Origin: an uncultured Bacteroidales bacterium
Lineage (GTDB): Bacteria > Bacteroidota > Bacteroidia > Bacteroidales > Bacteroidaceae
NCBI GenBank assembly: GCA_902799685.1
Contig: CADCBO010000021.1
Span: 1 to 64,000 of the forward strand
Length of the DNA: 64,000 bases
Direction of reading: 5' to 3'
Both the position numbers and the translations under genes were made by a program. The notes under the pieces are model-generated. The model was not told the DNA's origin, searched no databases, and saw only the letters and a list, made by a program, of their open reading frames with translations. Position 1 is the stretch's first letter, and each line of letters begins with the position of its first letter. Below are positions 51,754 through 60,243 of this stretch, in pieces.

Positions 51754-51785
51754 GAAAAAACGGTTGCCTGAAACAGACAACCGTT
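51754..51785 (-). terminator. Terminator of the helical secreted protein gene
   Basis: AACGGTTG (51759-51766) and CAACCGTT (51778-51785) with inner CTG/CAG form the stem; leftward the U-tract is TTTTTT (51755-51760 on the minus strand). Confidence 0.75.
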
Positions 51786-51806
51786 CTTGATTCACCGACA
51801 GAAACG

Positions 51807-52505
51807 TCATTCAAGCTTACCACCCATGCTAAGCACAATCTGCTGCATGGCAGCCTTTACGGCAACCTTGTCCTGTTCCTTGTACTCGCCTGTATTGTCC
51901 TGGGTAACGGTCTTGCCGTCAACAGACCAGAGTTTGGCCTGATCCTTTTCCAGGTCAGCAGTCTGTTCGCGATAGTATTGGGTAGCCAGTTCGGGAGTCT
52001 GGAAATTGTACATCATCTTTGATTCCGAACAATTGTCGCCCTTGAACTTGGCAATCCACTCCAGTTTGAATCCTACGTAATCCCATGAAAGGAGCACCTC
52101 ATTGCCCTTATCCTCATAGGTAGGGGTGCCTGCTCCCATAAGTGTCATGTATGAACCCATCAGACCTGCCAGGCCTTGACCGGCAGCCTGTGCCTGCTGT
52201 CCGTTTGCAACTCTTATAGAATCTGATACACGGTTAGCTTCCTCTATGGATGCATTCAACTCATTTGTTGACTTGTTAAGTGCGTTTACACCCTTGTCAA
52301 CCTGTGCCTCAACTGCTTTCTCGGCAGCGCCTAATGCTTTCTCTGTAGCTTTTTCCGTAGTCTGCTCCACTGATTTTGTCACTGCTTTCTCAACACCTTT
52401 TTCTGCAGCCTGGAGGGCTTTGTCGGCAAGGCGGTTCAGGAACTGGGCATTGGCTGGAATGGCAAACAATGCCGCAACCATCATAAATACGAGTGATCTT
52501 TTCAT
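51807..52505 (-). CDS. Secreted protein with amphipathic helical repeat
   Basis: ATG 52505 (MKRSLVFMMVAALFAIPANA) gives a Sec signal and 232 residues; the upstream frame is excluded by the promoter at 52539. Residues ~25-95 form an uninterrupted Lys/Glu/Ala-rich amphipathic helix with 11-residue-like periodicity (EKAVTKSVEQTTEKATEKAL, GAAEKAVEAQVDKG), apolipoprotein-like or coiled-coil. The C-terminal half (LLSWDYVGFKLEWIAKFKGD...QYYREQTADL) is a small beta/alpha domain of unknown family. Function unknown; monocistronic, convergent with nothing. Confidence 0.7.
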   Translation of the reverse strand: MKRSLVFMMVAALFAIPANAQFLNRLADKALQAAEKGVEKAVTKSVEQTTEKATEKALGAAEKAVEAQVDKGVNALNKSTNELNASIEEANRVSDSIRVANGQQAQAAGQGLAGLMGSYMTLMGAGTPTYEDKGNEVLLSWDYVGFKLEWIAKFKGDNCSESKMMYNFQTPELATQYYREQTADLEKDQAKLWSVDGKTVTQDNTGEYKEQDKVAVKAAMQQIVLSMGGKLE

Positions 52506-52538
52506 AATTGATTGAATAGTTGGTTGAATATGCATGGA

Positions 52539-52546
52539 CAAATGTA
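52539..52546 (-). promoter_or_regulatory. -7 box of the helical secreted protein
   Basis: Minus-strand TACATTTG matches TAnnTTTG, 34 bp upstream of ATG 52505 and divergent from the promoter of the M20 gene. Confidence 0.65.
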
Positions 52547-52555
52547 GAGATTATT

Positions 52556-52588
52556 TTTGGTTAATTAGGTTTCTATGATATATTTTTG
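52556..52588 (+). promoter_or_regulatory. Promoter of the M20 peptidase
   Basis: TTTG (52556-52559) and TATTTTTG (52581-52588) are 21 bp apart; ATG 52623 is 35 bp further. Another TATTTTTG at 52552-52559 could be a second, upstream start. Confidence 0.75.
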
Positions 52589-52622
52589 CAAGTAATAATG
52601 AATTAAATAAAAAACAGGGATA

Positions 52623-53969
52623 ATGAAAAAGTATATAGAACAGAACAGGGAGAGGTTCTTTGAAGAACTGTTTTCCGTATTGAGAATTCCTTCAATCAGT
52701 GCAAAACAGGAGAACAAGCCCGATATGGTAAAGTGTGCAGAAAGGCTTCGGGAATTGTTGCTTGAGGCCGGAGCCGATATGGCAGAAGTTATGCCCACAA
52801 GCGGTAATCCGGTTGTGTTTGGGCGCAAGATTGTGGATCCGTCATATAAGACCGTGCTTGTATATGGCCATTATGATGTACAACCACCTGAACCGCTGGA
52901 AAAATGGCATACTGACCCGTTTGAGCCTGTCATACATGACGATGCCATCTGGTGCCGCGGCGCCAATGATGACAAGGGCCAGCTGTTCATGCATATTAAG
53001 GCGTTTGAGTACATGGTCCGCACAGGACAGCTCAGGCACAACGTCAAGTTCATATTCGAGGGCGAGGAGGAGATCGGCAGCCCTTCGCTCCCGGAATTCA
53101 TCAAGGCTAACAAGGAACTGCTCGCGGCCGATATATGTCTGGTGTCAGATACCACCATGATATCTGATAAGGTTCCGTCCATAAACTGCGGAATGCGTGG
53201 CCTGGCATATCTTGAGGTAAAAGTTACAGGTCCCAACAAGGACTTGCACTCAGGTCATTACGGCGGTGCTGTGGCCAATCCCATCAATGTGTTGTGTGAC
53301 ATGATTTCATCACTAATTGACAAGGACGGCCGCATAACGGTGCCTGGATTCTATGACAAGGTGGTGGAACTTACGCCCGATGAGCGCAAGATGCTGGCAC
53401 GTGCCCCGTTCGATATCGATGAGTACAAGGCGTTCCTGGACATCAACGAGGTCAAGGGTGAGAAGGGTTACACCACTTTGGAGCGCACTGGAATACGTCC
53501 TTCGCTTGATGTCTGCGGCATTTGGGGCGGATACACTGGCCAAGGCGCAAAGACTGTCCTTCCCAGCGAGGCACACGCAAAAATATCGATGCGTTTGGTG
53601 CCAAATCAGACCAGCGCCGAAATTTCAAAGCTTTTTATGGACCATTTCCTGCGCATCGCTCCGCCTTACGTGAAAGTTGAGGTAACACCGTTTGAGAGCG
53701 GTGACGGTTTCCTTATTCCAATCTCTTCTGATGCATACAAGGCTGCATCTCGGGCTATAGGCGAGGTATACGGTATCGAGCCCGTCCCCAGTCGCGGCGG
53801 TGGCAGCATACCTATCCTGGCTGAGTTCCAGAAAGTGCTGGGAATGGATCCTCTGCTCATGGGGTTCGGCCTGGAGCGCGACACCATCCACAGTCCCAAT
53901 GAGAGCTATCTGTTGCGTCAGTTCTTTGGCGGAATGGAAAGCATCGCTCTCTTCTACAAATATTTCTAA
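52623..53969 (+). CDS. M20-family dipeptidase/metallopeptidase
   Basis: This 448-residue cytosolic enzyme has the di-zinc signature GHYDVQP (His83, Asp85), GANDDKG (bridging Asp116), and EGEEEIGS (Glu149 base/Glu150 ligand). The lid domain of the family covers ~190-320 (GLAYLEVKVTGPNKDLHSGHYGG). The last His ligand sits in RDTIHSPNESY. M20 members hydrolyse dipeptides or acylated amino acids; this one belongs to the CNDP/dipeptidase-like group by LHSGHYGGAVANP. It is followed by a REP-like palindrome and a terminator of the opposite operon. Confidence 0.93.
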   Translation: MKKYIEQNRERFFEELFSVLRIPSISAKQENKPDMVKCAERLRELLLEAGADMAEVMPTSGNPVVFGRKIVDPSYKTVLVYGHYDVQPPEPLEKWHTDPFEPVIHDDAIWCRGANDDKGQLFMHIKAFEYMVRTGQLRHNVKFIFEGEEEIGSPSLPEFIKANKELLAADICLVSDTTMISDKVPSINCGMRGLAYLEVKVTGPNKDLHSGHYGGAVANPINVLCDMISSLIDKDGRITVPGFYDKVVELTPDERKMLARAPFDIDEYKAFLDINEVKGEKGYTTLERTGIRPSLDVCGIWGGYTGQGAKTVLPSEAHAKISMRLVPNQTSAEISKLFMDHFLRIAPPYVKVEVTPFESGDGFLIPISSDAYKAASRAIGEVYGIEPVPSRGGGSIPILAEFQKVLGMDPLLMGFGLERDTIHSPNESYLLRQFFGGMESIALFYKYF

Positions 53970-53979
53970 GCGAGCTGTT

Positions 53980-54056
53980 GGGGTCTGACCCCTTTTGCGC
54001 ATGCTACTATTACTAGAAGAACTAACCTTAACACGTGCAAAAGGGGTCTGACCCCC
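53980..54056. repeat. REP-like palindrome pair GGGGTCTGACCCC
   Basis: GGGGTCTGACCCCTTTTGC (53980-53998) and GCAAAAGGGGTCTGACCCC (54037-54055) are complementary except at the centre of each 13-mer. Each 13-mer is itself nearly palindromic. The pair encloses 38 bp. The shape and the 'ggggtctgacccc' core strongly resemble REP/RAYT-associated palindromes known from many genomes; this link is from memory. It lies between the convergent M20 and TolC genes. Confidence 0.65.
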
Positions 54057-54057
54057 A

Positions 54058-54100
54058 TAAAAAAGACAGATGGCACTACCTTTCAGCAGGCGGTGCCATC
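54058..54100 (-). terminator. Terminator of the ABC-MacAB-TolC operon
   Basis: GATGGCAC (54069-54076)/GTGCCATC (54093-54100) with partial inner pairing, followed leftward by GTCTTTTTTA. Confidence 0.7.
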
Positions 54101-54159
54101 CCATGAATTACTAAACTATTGTCTTATTATCTCAAATTGATTTGGGATCGGGACTATTG

Positions 54160-55482
54160 TCACAGCTCGAATGAGCTGTTGCGGTAGAATTCCAGCAGGG
54201 CTGTATTGAACAGGTACTCGTAACGGTACTTGAGCATGTCGGCCTGTGCCGTTACAAGTCTGTTCTTGGATTCATTGAATTCCGTGATGCTGGCTTTTCC
54301 GCCTTCATATTTTGCCTGCACCAGGTCAAATGACTCCCTGGCACTGACCTGTACAAGTTCACTGCTCTCATAGCGGCTTTTGGAGGCAACGGCATTATAG
54401 TACGCCTGCTGGATCTCTTTGTAGAGCTGTTTCTTTACGTTGTCCAGCTGCATCTGCTGGTTCATCCGGCCCAACCGGGCGGAGCGCACATTGTTGTGGT
54501 TGCTGTTACGTGAGAATATTGGAATATTCAGGTTAAGTCCAATATACTGGCTGAAGTTGTTCTTTAACTGGTCGGACAACGGATCGGACTGGAACTTGGA
54601 AGATGTGTAGTAGTTGGTGCCGGCACCTGCACTCAGCGAGAGAGTGGGGTAGAATCCCGATTTGGCAATGTCAATGTTCCTGGTGCTTTGCTCAAGACGT
54701 ATCTCTTCACTCTTTATTGAGGGTTTGATGCCTAGAGCCTGTTCGTAAACACTCTCAGGACTTTCAGGTATGCTGAACTCCAGTTCATTGGCTTCCGGTG
54801 CCATGATATCGAACCCTTCGGGAGACGGAAGTTCCAGCAGCTGGGTGAGAGTAAGGATGCTCAGGCTAAGGTTATTCCCGGCTTGCGTCACTGACAGACG
54901 GCTCTGTGCAAGGGTGGCTTGTTGTGATGCCACCTCGGCATTGCTGGCCTTACCTGTAGCGGCCAGTGCGGTCAGACGCTCCACCTGCATGGAGTCTATG
55001 GTGACCTGATTACGTGCCACATCCAGTATGCTGCGGTCATATACAATCTGGATGAAGGCCTGCGCCACCTGTACGCGGACATCGTCCTTGATCCGTTCCA
55101 GGTCACTCTTGGCAGCTTCGAGACTGAGCTCAGCCAGCTTGATGTTGCCGGTGATGCGATGGCCTGCAAACAGCGTCACGTCAGTGCCTATGTTGAATGA
55201 TGTACTGGTAGTGTTGGTGTTGTCATATGTGTTGTTGGCCGTCAGACCACGACCGAACGACCAGTTCTGTGACGCTCCTGCCGATACGCCCGGCAGACGG
55301 TTGCTTAGGGCGGAGTTGTAGTCTATCTCACGGCTTTCGGCACTCAGACCGCTTTGGCGTATCTGGATGTTGTTCTCAAGAGCGTAGTCTATGCATTGCT
55401 GCAGTGTCCAGGTTTCTGTAGCTTGCGCTGTGCCGCATATCAGGAGTGCAGCAAGTGCTGAAATAATACCTGTAGTTTTCAT
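54160..55482 (-). CDS. TolC-family outer-membrane protein (ABC operon)
   Basis: The 440 residues have a signal peptide (TTGIISALAALLICGTAQA) and two outer-membrane-efflux modules: WTLQQCIDYALENNIQIRQSGLSAES near the N-terminus, and a second AQADMLKYRYEYLFNTALLEFYRN near the C-terminus. It provides the outer-membrane channel for the upstream MacA/MacB-type ABC transporter. It is the last gene of the operon and follows the adaptor after 33 bp. Confidence 0.9.
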   Translation of the reverse strand: MKTTGIISALAALLICGTAQATETWTLQQCIDYALENNIQIRQSGLSAESREIDYNSALSNRLPGVSAGASQNWSFGRGLTANNTYDNTNTTSTSFNIGTDVTLFAGHRITGNIKLAELSLEAAKSDLERIKDDVRVQVAQAFIQIVYDRSILDVARNQVTIDSMQVERLTALAATGKASNAEVASQQATLAQSRLSVTQAGNNLSLSILTLTQLLELPSPEGFDIMAPEANELEFSIPESPESVYEQALGIKPSIKSEEIRLEQSTRNIDIAKSGFYPTLSLSAGAGTNYYTSSKFQSDPLSDQLKNNFSQYIGLNLNIPIFSRNSNHNNVRSARLGRMNQQMQLDNVKKQLYKEIQQAYYNAVASKSRYESSELVQVSARESFDLVQAKYEGGKASITEFNESKNRLVTAQADMLKYRYEYLFNTALLEFYRNSSFEL

Positions 55483-55515
55483 AATCCCTCTGTTTATATG
55501 ATTTAGTACTATGGA

Positions 55516-56661
55516 TTATTCTTCAGTCTCCTGATTCTTTGTATCCTCCGATTCCGGTGTCTCTGCAGTCTCATCCTCGATGATGCGTGGACCGCGAACC
55601 ACATCGCCCTGGGCCAGTCCCTGCTTGATCTCTATGTTCACGCCGTCGCTAAGTCCCGTGGTAACCTTGGTCTTGGTGTAAGTTCCGTCTTCGGCCTTCT
55701 TGTAAACGTAAGGCTCGTTCTTTACGAATTCAAGTGCGCTCTCGGGTACGCTCAGTACGCTGTCGGCTTTCTCCAATTCAATCTGGGCGTTGGCACTGTA
55801 ACCGGAGCGGATGGTGTGCTCCGAGTCAACCTTGACGGCAGCCTTTACCTTGAACTGATTTGCTCCGTTGCTCTCGACAGCCTTAGGTGAAATGTACTCC
55901 AGACTAGCATCGAATGTATAGTCGCGCAAGGCACCGATGGTTATGGTCAGGGGCATTCCCTCATAGAGTGAGCCCACCTCAGTCTCGTCAATCTGGCCCT
56001 CAAAAATAAGGTCACTCATGTTGGCTACGGTTGCCACGGTGGTTCCGTCGTTCAGGGTGTTGGCCTGGATTACAGAATTACCTACCTTGACAGGTATATC
56101 AAGGATGAGTCCGGTAATTGTAGAACGTATCAGGGTAGAGCTTGAGGTGGCGTTCTTGGATGATACGCCGTCGCGGATTACCTCAAGCGACTCCTGTGAT
56201 GCTGCATACTCCTCCTTTGCCTGATTGAGCTGCTGCTCAACTTTTTCATACTCCTCGGCGCTGATAAGGTTCTTTTCAAAGAGGGCCTTCTCTCGGTCAA
56301 AGTTGGTCTGTGCCTGCTTGAGATTTATTTCCGACAGGCGTACGCGGCTCTGGGCTGCAGAGAGGGAATTCATGTCGGGGATGACGGTAAGGCGTGCTAT
56401 AACCTCGCCTTTCTGGACCATTTGGCCGGCCTCCTTGAATATTTCGGCTATGATACCGTTTATCTGGGGCTTGATATTTACCTCATTGCGCGGCACAATC
56501 TTTCCGGTAAGCACGGTGGTACGTGCTATATCCTGCTTTGCGGCAGTGAGTTCCTGATAGCGGATCTCCTGAGGTTTTGATTTCTTGTAAAGGAATACGA
56601 ATGTTCCTGCAAACACTGCTACGATGAGTACTACTACGATGTACTTGATTACTTTTTTCAT
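55516..56661 (-). CDS. Periplasmic adaptor of MacA type
   Basis: The 381-residue adaptor begins with an anchor (IKYIVVVLIVAVFAGTFVFLY). It has a lipoyl-like half (VLTGKIVPRNEVNIKPQINGI, AEIFKEAGQMVQKGEVIARL), a coiled-coil hairpin (SEINLKQAQTNFDREKALFE) and a beta-barrel segment. The C-terminus is very acidic (EDETAETPESEDTKNQETEE). It links the ABC transporter to TolC. Gene order permease-adaptor-TolC marks it as the MacA equivalent. Confidence 0.9.
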   Translation of the reverse strand: MKKVIKYIVVVLIVAVFAGTFVFLYKKSKPQEIRYQELTAAKQDIARTTVLTGKIVPRNEVNIKPQINGIIAEIFKEAGQMVQKGEVIARLTVIPDMNSLSAAQSRVRLSEINLKQAQTNFDREKALFEKNLISAEEYEKVEQQLNQAKEEYAASQESLEVIRDGVSSKNATSSSTLIRSTITGLILDIPVKVGNSVIQANTLNDGTTVATVANMSDLIFEGQIDETEVGSLYEGMPLTITIGALRDYTFDASLEYISPKAVESNGANQFKVKAAVKVDSEHTIRSGYSANAQIELEKADSVLSVPESALEFVKNEPYVYKKAEDGTYTKTKVTTGLSDGVNIEIKQGLAQGDVVRGPRIIEDETAETPESEDTKNQETEE

Positions 56662-56690
56662 ATCTGTTTTTATTTTTTGTTTCCTATTTG

Positions 56691-57923
56691 TTATTCGTCA
56701 CGCATTGCATCAACCGGTTTTACGGCCATTGCCCTGAGGGCGGGGGCGAGTCCGGCCAGAGCTCCCAATACCGCAAGCAGCAGTGTTGCAATCACGGCGG
56801 TGTTGAATGATATCTGGAACTGTGTCGCGCCGCCTGTGGCTGACTCGAATATGTTGAGCAGGAATACCGCAAACACTATTCCTGCGCTTCCGGCTGCCAG
56901 CGTCAGGGCTATGCTCTCAGTCATTATCTGTGTCAGGATCTCGCCCGGCATTGCACCTATGGCGCGGCGTATGCCTATCTCAATGGTGCGCTCCTTTACG
57001 GTTACCATCATGATGTTGCTTACTCCTATGCAGCCTGCCATCAGGGTTCCCAGGCCAACCAGCCATATCATGAAGTTGAGTCCGCGGAACAGGTTATCCA
57101 CTATCATGAATATCTCTTCGGTGTTGAGAACCTGCATGGCCTCGCTGTCATCCGGGTCAAACGAGTGCTGACGGGCCATAATGGAGCGTATGCGGGGCTC
57201 CAGAGCGCTGGTGTGAATACCTCCCTTGGCGGTAAGGCATATTATGTCAACTATGTTACCGCGGTTGTAGATGGTTGCGGCTAGCGTCTCGGGAATCATG
57301 AGCGAATAACTGGAACTGCTGTTGATGCTCAGGTTGCTCGAAGACATATCCACTCCTACAATCTGGAAATAAATGTCGCCTGACTTTATGAATTTGCCGC
57401 AGGGGTCACCACCATCGGGGAAGAGCTGCTGGTATATTCGTCTTCCTATGACGCATACCTTACGTTCCATCATGATGTCGGTCTGGTTAAGATAGCGTCC
57501 GTAGCGCATCTTGGGCTGTTCTATCTTGCAGTAGTCTGCACTGACACCCTTGATGGCAGCAGATGTGGAGTATTCTCCGTATTCGACTGAGTTGCCCCAT
57601 CCGCTTATCATGGGTGATACTACGTCAAGCTCGGGAATCATCTGCTTGAGTCGTTCTATATCGGTGCGGGTAAAGTTCCAGTAACGGCCCTCGGGAAGTC
57701 CCTTGTAGGGTTTTGAGGTGTTGGACGATATCAGTACCATAGTGTTGGTGGCAAATCCGCCGAAGTTCTCCTCCAGAAGGCCCTTGAGTCCCTGTCCGCC
57801 GCCAATCATGAAGAGCAGCATAAAGAGGCCCCAGAATACTCCGAATCCGGTAAGTATGGTACGGCGTCTGTTACGTGTCAATGAATCGGCCGTCTCACGG
57901 AATGAATCTATATCGAATCTCAT
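56691..57923 (-). CDS. MacB-type ABC transporter permease (second)
   Basis: The true ATG is 57923 (MRFDIDSF); an upstream TTG in the repeat array is not used. The 410 residues have one helix (TGFGVFWGLFMLLFMIGGGQ), a large periplasmic MacB_PCD domain (~45-280), then three helices and the FtsX signature (EIGIRRAIGAMPGEILTQIM...). It ends ALRAMAVKPVDAMRDE, the usual family end. The permease pairs with the ATPase upstream. A 7-bp repeat array fills its upstream region. Confidence 0.9.
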   Translation of the reverse strand: MRFDIDSFRETADSLTRNRRRTILTGFGVFWGLFMLLFMIGGGQGLKGLLEENFGGFATNTMVLISSNTSKPYKGLPEGRYWNFTRTDIERLKQMIPELDVVSPMISGWGNSVEYGEYSTSAAIKGVSADYCKIEQPKMRYGRYLNQTDIMMERKVCVIGRRIYQQLFPDGGDPCGKFIKSGDIYFQIVGVDMSSSNLSINSSSSYSLMIPETLAATIYNRGNIVDIICLTAKGGIHTSALEPRIRSIMARQHSFDPDDSEAMQVLNTEEIFMIVDNLFRGLNFMIWLVGLGTLMAGCIGVSNIMMVTVKERTIEIGIRRAIGAMPGEILTQIMTESIALTLAAGSAGIVFAVFLLNIFESATGGATQFQISFNTAVIATLLLAVLGALAGLAPALRAMAVKPVDAMRDE

Positions 57924-58015
57924 AATTCTCAATTCTCAATTCTCAATTATGTCACTTCGTTCCATGATTCTTGTCGCGACTCGGGATAGAAAGTAAACTT
58001 TCTCTCCTCTCGCTG
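57924..58015. repeat. 7-bp array plus AGAAAGT palindrome at an operon junction
   Basis: (AATTCTC)n at 57924-57947 lies directly before the ATG of the second permease. It is followed (rightward) by a ~65-bp segment containing the palindrome AGAAAGTAAACTTTCT (57989-58004). This segment encodes the unusual end of the first permease. Confidence 0.6.
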
Positions 58016-59268
58016 CTCCAAGAATGTCTTACGCGCGCAGCTTTCACAGCCGGGAAAAGTCCTGCTATTGTGCCTGCAATGACCAGTACTACTGTTGATT
58101 TTATTGCCTCACTCATTCCTACGGTAGGATTGATAAGGAGACGGATGCTCTGTCCGAACACATCCATAGATTCCTGACCTAAGGTCTGGTCCATGATGAT
58201 GCATGCAATCATGCCCAACACCATTCCTATATACCCGAACAGTGCGGTGATGCCTATGCTCTCGGCTATTATCAGCTTTGTTATGTTCCAGGGGCTGGCG
58301 CCTATAGCCTTGCGTATCCCGAACTCATGGGTTCGCTCCTTGACGGTTATCAGCATGATGTTGCTAACGCCTACAATGCCTCCCAGCAGGGTGAATAGTC
58401 CTACTATCCAGAGTCCGGTGTTAAGGTACTTGCGGCCCTTGTTCATCTGCATGTTCTGGGTGAACTGGTTCCAGATGTAGTAGGCGCTCTCGTCATCGGG
58501 GGCGGCGTGATGGCGGCTGTTGAGTATCTGCTTAAGCCGTGCCTCAAAGGCATCGTTCTCCTCCTCGGTCTCAAGTCCGTTGAATGTGAAGGCAATCAGG
58601 TCCAGGTCACTGTTAATGCCGAATATGGTCTTGGCGGTAGTGTAGGGTATATGAAGGTCGCGGTCATCGCGGTTCTCGTCTGCGTGGCGCACACCTACTA
58701 TGGTGAACATCAGATTGCCCACTTTGACCTTCTTGCCGATGATAGCTTTATAATCGGTGCTACCTTCCAGCAGGTTCTTGGCCAGCAGGTGTGTTATGAC
58801 TACAACCTTACGTTTCCCGGCTATATCCAGGTTGTTTATGAACCGGCCTGCAAGTATGTCGATGTGGTTCATCTGGACCTGTCCGGGGAATGTTCCGTTC
58901 AGGCTCATGTTGATGAGATACTTTTTCTTGTAGTTCAGGGTGAATCCGCTGCGTGAGACCGATGTGGTTACCTGGTCTATTATGTCGGGGAACTGGCGTG
59001 CCAGCAGGTTCATGTCCTGCTCATTGAGGGTCATATAGCGTCCCTTCTTGTAACCCTTGTAGGGCTGTGAGGTGACGCTGGGGTATATTTCCATGGTGTT
59101 GGTGGCAAAGCCCTCACTATCCTGGTTGAAGGAGTTCATGAGTCCGTTGCCGGCACCAAGCAGCACGATGATCATGAAGATGCCCCATGCTACCGAAAAC
59201 CCGGTCAGGCTGGTGCGCAGTTTATTGCGCCTTATGCTCTCCCATATTTCTGTTAAAAGGTCATGCAT
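57952..59268 (-). CDS. MacB-type ABC transporter permease (first), repeat-altered C-terminus
   Basis: The 438-residue protein has the family layout: helix (RTSLTGFSVAWGIFMIIVLL), MacB_PCD domain, then three FtsX helices with EFGIRKAIGASPWNI and FPAVKAARVR. The normal family end, about R(P/A)xEAxRxE, is missing: after AARVR the frame runs into HSWSSERRESLLSIPSRDKN and HGTK, encoded by repeat sequence containing the AGAAAGT palindrome. The final membrane helix is retained, so it may still work. It follows the ATPase by 4 bp. Confidence 0.88.
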   Translation of the reverse strand: MHDLLTEIWESIRRNKLRTSLTGFSVAWGIFMIIVLLGAGNGLMNSFNQDSEGFATNTMEIYPSVTSQPYKGYKKGRYMTLNEQDMNLLARQFPDIIDQVTTSVSRSGFTLNYKKKYLINMSLNGTFPGQVQMNHIDILAGRFINNLDIAGKRKVVVITHLLAKNLLEGSTDYKAIIGKKVKVGNLMFTIVGVRHADENRDDRDLHIPYTTAKTIFGINSDLDLIAFTFNGLETEEENDAFEARLKQILNSRHHAAPDDESAYYIWNQFTQNMQMNKGRKYLNTGLWIVGLFTLLGGIVGVSNIMLITVKERTHEFGIRKAIGASPWNITKLIIAESIGITALFGYIGMVLGMIACIIMDQTLGQESMDVFGQSIRLLINPTVGMSEAIKSTVVLVIAGTIAGLFPAVKAARVRHSWSSERRESLLSIPSRDKNHGTK

Positions 59269-59272
59269 GGTT

Positions 59273-59995
59273 TTACTTCATTATGGTAGTTGTTCCGAAT
59301 GCTGATGAGTTGTGCTCTGTGTTATCCTCAATCTGGCCGATGATGCCGTCCTTGATGTGGATGATGCGGTTGGTGCAGTTGGCTACGCCGCTTTCATGTG
59401 TCACCACTACTATGGTGATGCCCTCCTCACGGTTAAGACGGCTTAGAAGCTCCATAACCTCGACCGATGTCTTTGAGTCAAGCGCACCGGTGGGCTCGTC
59501 GGCCAGGATTATCTGAGGTTTGGTAATGAGTGCACGTGCTATGGCTACGCGCTGTTTCTGTCCACCGGACATTTCGTTGGGGTAGTGGGTTGCCCAATCC
59601 TTAAGGCCTAGACGGTCCAGGTATTCCATTGCCATCTGATGGCGCTGGCGGCGTCCTACGCCCTGATAGAAAAGGGGCAACTCCACATTCTCAACGGCGG
59701 TCTTGAAGGAGATGAGATTGAATGACTGGAAGATGAATCCAATCATGCGGTTACGGTAGTCAGCAGCCTGACGCTCAGTCAGGTTCTTGATGAGCTTGCC
59801 GTCCAGGTAATACTGACCGGTATCATAATTGTCAAGGATTCCCAATATATTAAGTAAGGTGGATTTACCAGAGCCCGATGCTCCCATGATTGATACGAAC
59901 TCACCACGCTCAATGCCCAGGTCTATTCCCTTGAGTACATGCAGCGGCTGTCCGCCCGTGTAAGTCTTGTTTATGTCTTTAAGCTCTATCAGCAT
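59273..59995 (-). CDS. ABC transporter ATP-binding protein (MacB/LolD type)
   Basis: This 240-residue ATPase has Walker A GASGSGKST (38-46), Q-loop FIFQSFNLI, signature MSGGQKQ (142-148), Walker B IILADEPTG (162-170) and the switch His in VVVTHES. It is the separate ATPase of a two-permease MacB-type complex and the first gene of the five-gene operon. The C-terminal 25 residues (IGQIEDNTEHNSSAF...) are family-typical tail. Confidence 0.93.
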   Translation of the reverse strand: MLIELKDINKTYTGGQPLHVLKGIDLGIERGEFVSIMGASGSGKSTLLNILGILDNYDTGQYYLDGKLIKNLTERQAADYRNRMIGFIFQSFNLISFKTAVENVELPLFYQGVGRRQRHQMAMEYLDRLGLKDWATHYPNEMSGGQKQRVAIARALITKPQIILADEPTGALDSKTSVEVMELLSRLNREEGITIVVVTHESGVANCTNRIIHIKDGIIGQIEDNTEHNSSAFGTTTIMK

Positions 59996-60050
59996 ATTCT
60001 GGATAAGTATTATGTCGTTAAAATTAGTGTCTTAGTTTATTAGTACACCG

Positions 60051-60080
60051 CAAAGGTAAATCGTTGTTTTGTAACTGCAA
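60051..60080 (-). promoter_or_regulatory. Promoter of the ABC-MacAB-TolC operon
   Basis: Minus-strand TACCTTTG (60051-60058) has TTG (60078-60080) 19 bp upstream, 55 bp from ATG 59995; it is divergent from the fimbrillin promoter. Confidence 0.75.
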
Positions 60081-60202
60081 TGGGTTCAGGACTATATTAA
60101 CATTATTTTGTATTCATAAGTTTGACGCTAACTTGACGCAGTAACTACGGATTTGTTAGGCTGAATGGTCCAAAAACATTTTTATTTAAACTTCTTTAAG
60201 CT

Positions 60203-60210
60203 TATATTTG
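60203..60210 (+). promoter_or_regulatory. -7 box of the fimbrillin-C10 peptidase pair
   Basis: TATATTTG matches TAnnTTTG. A TTG at 60208 overlaps it, so the start is ATG 60244, 34 bp downstream. Confidence 0.7.
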
Positions 60211-60243
60211 CAGTCGGACTTATTATATTCACGTTCATTTGAT

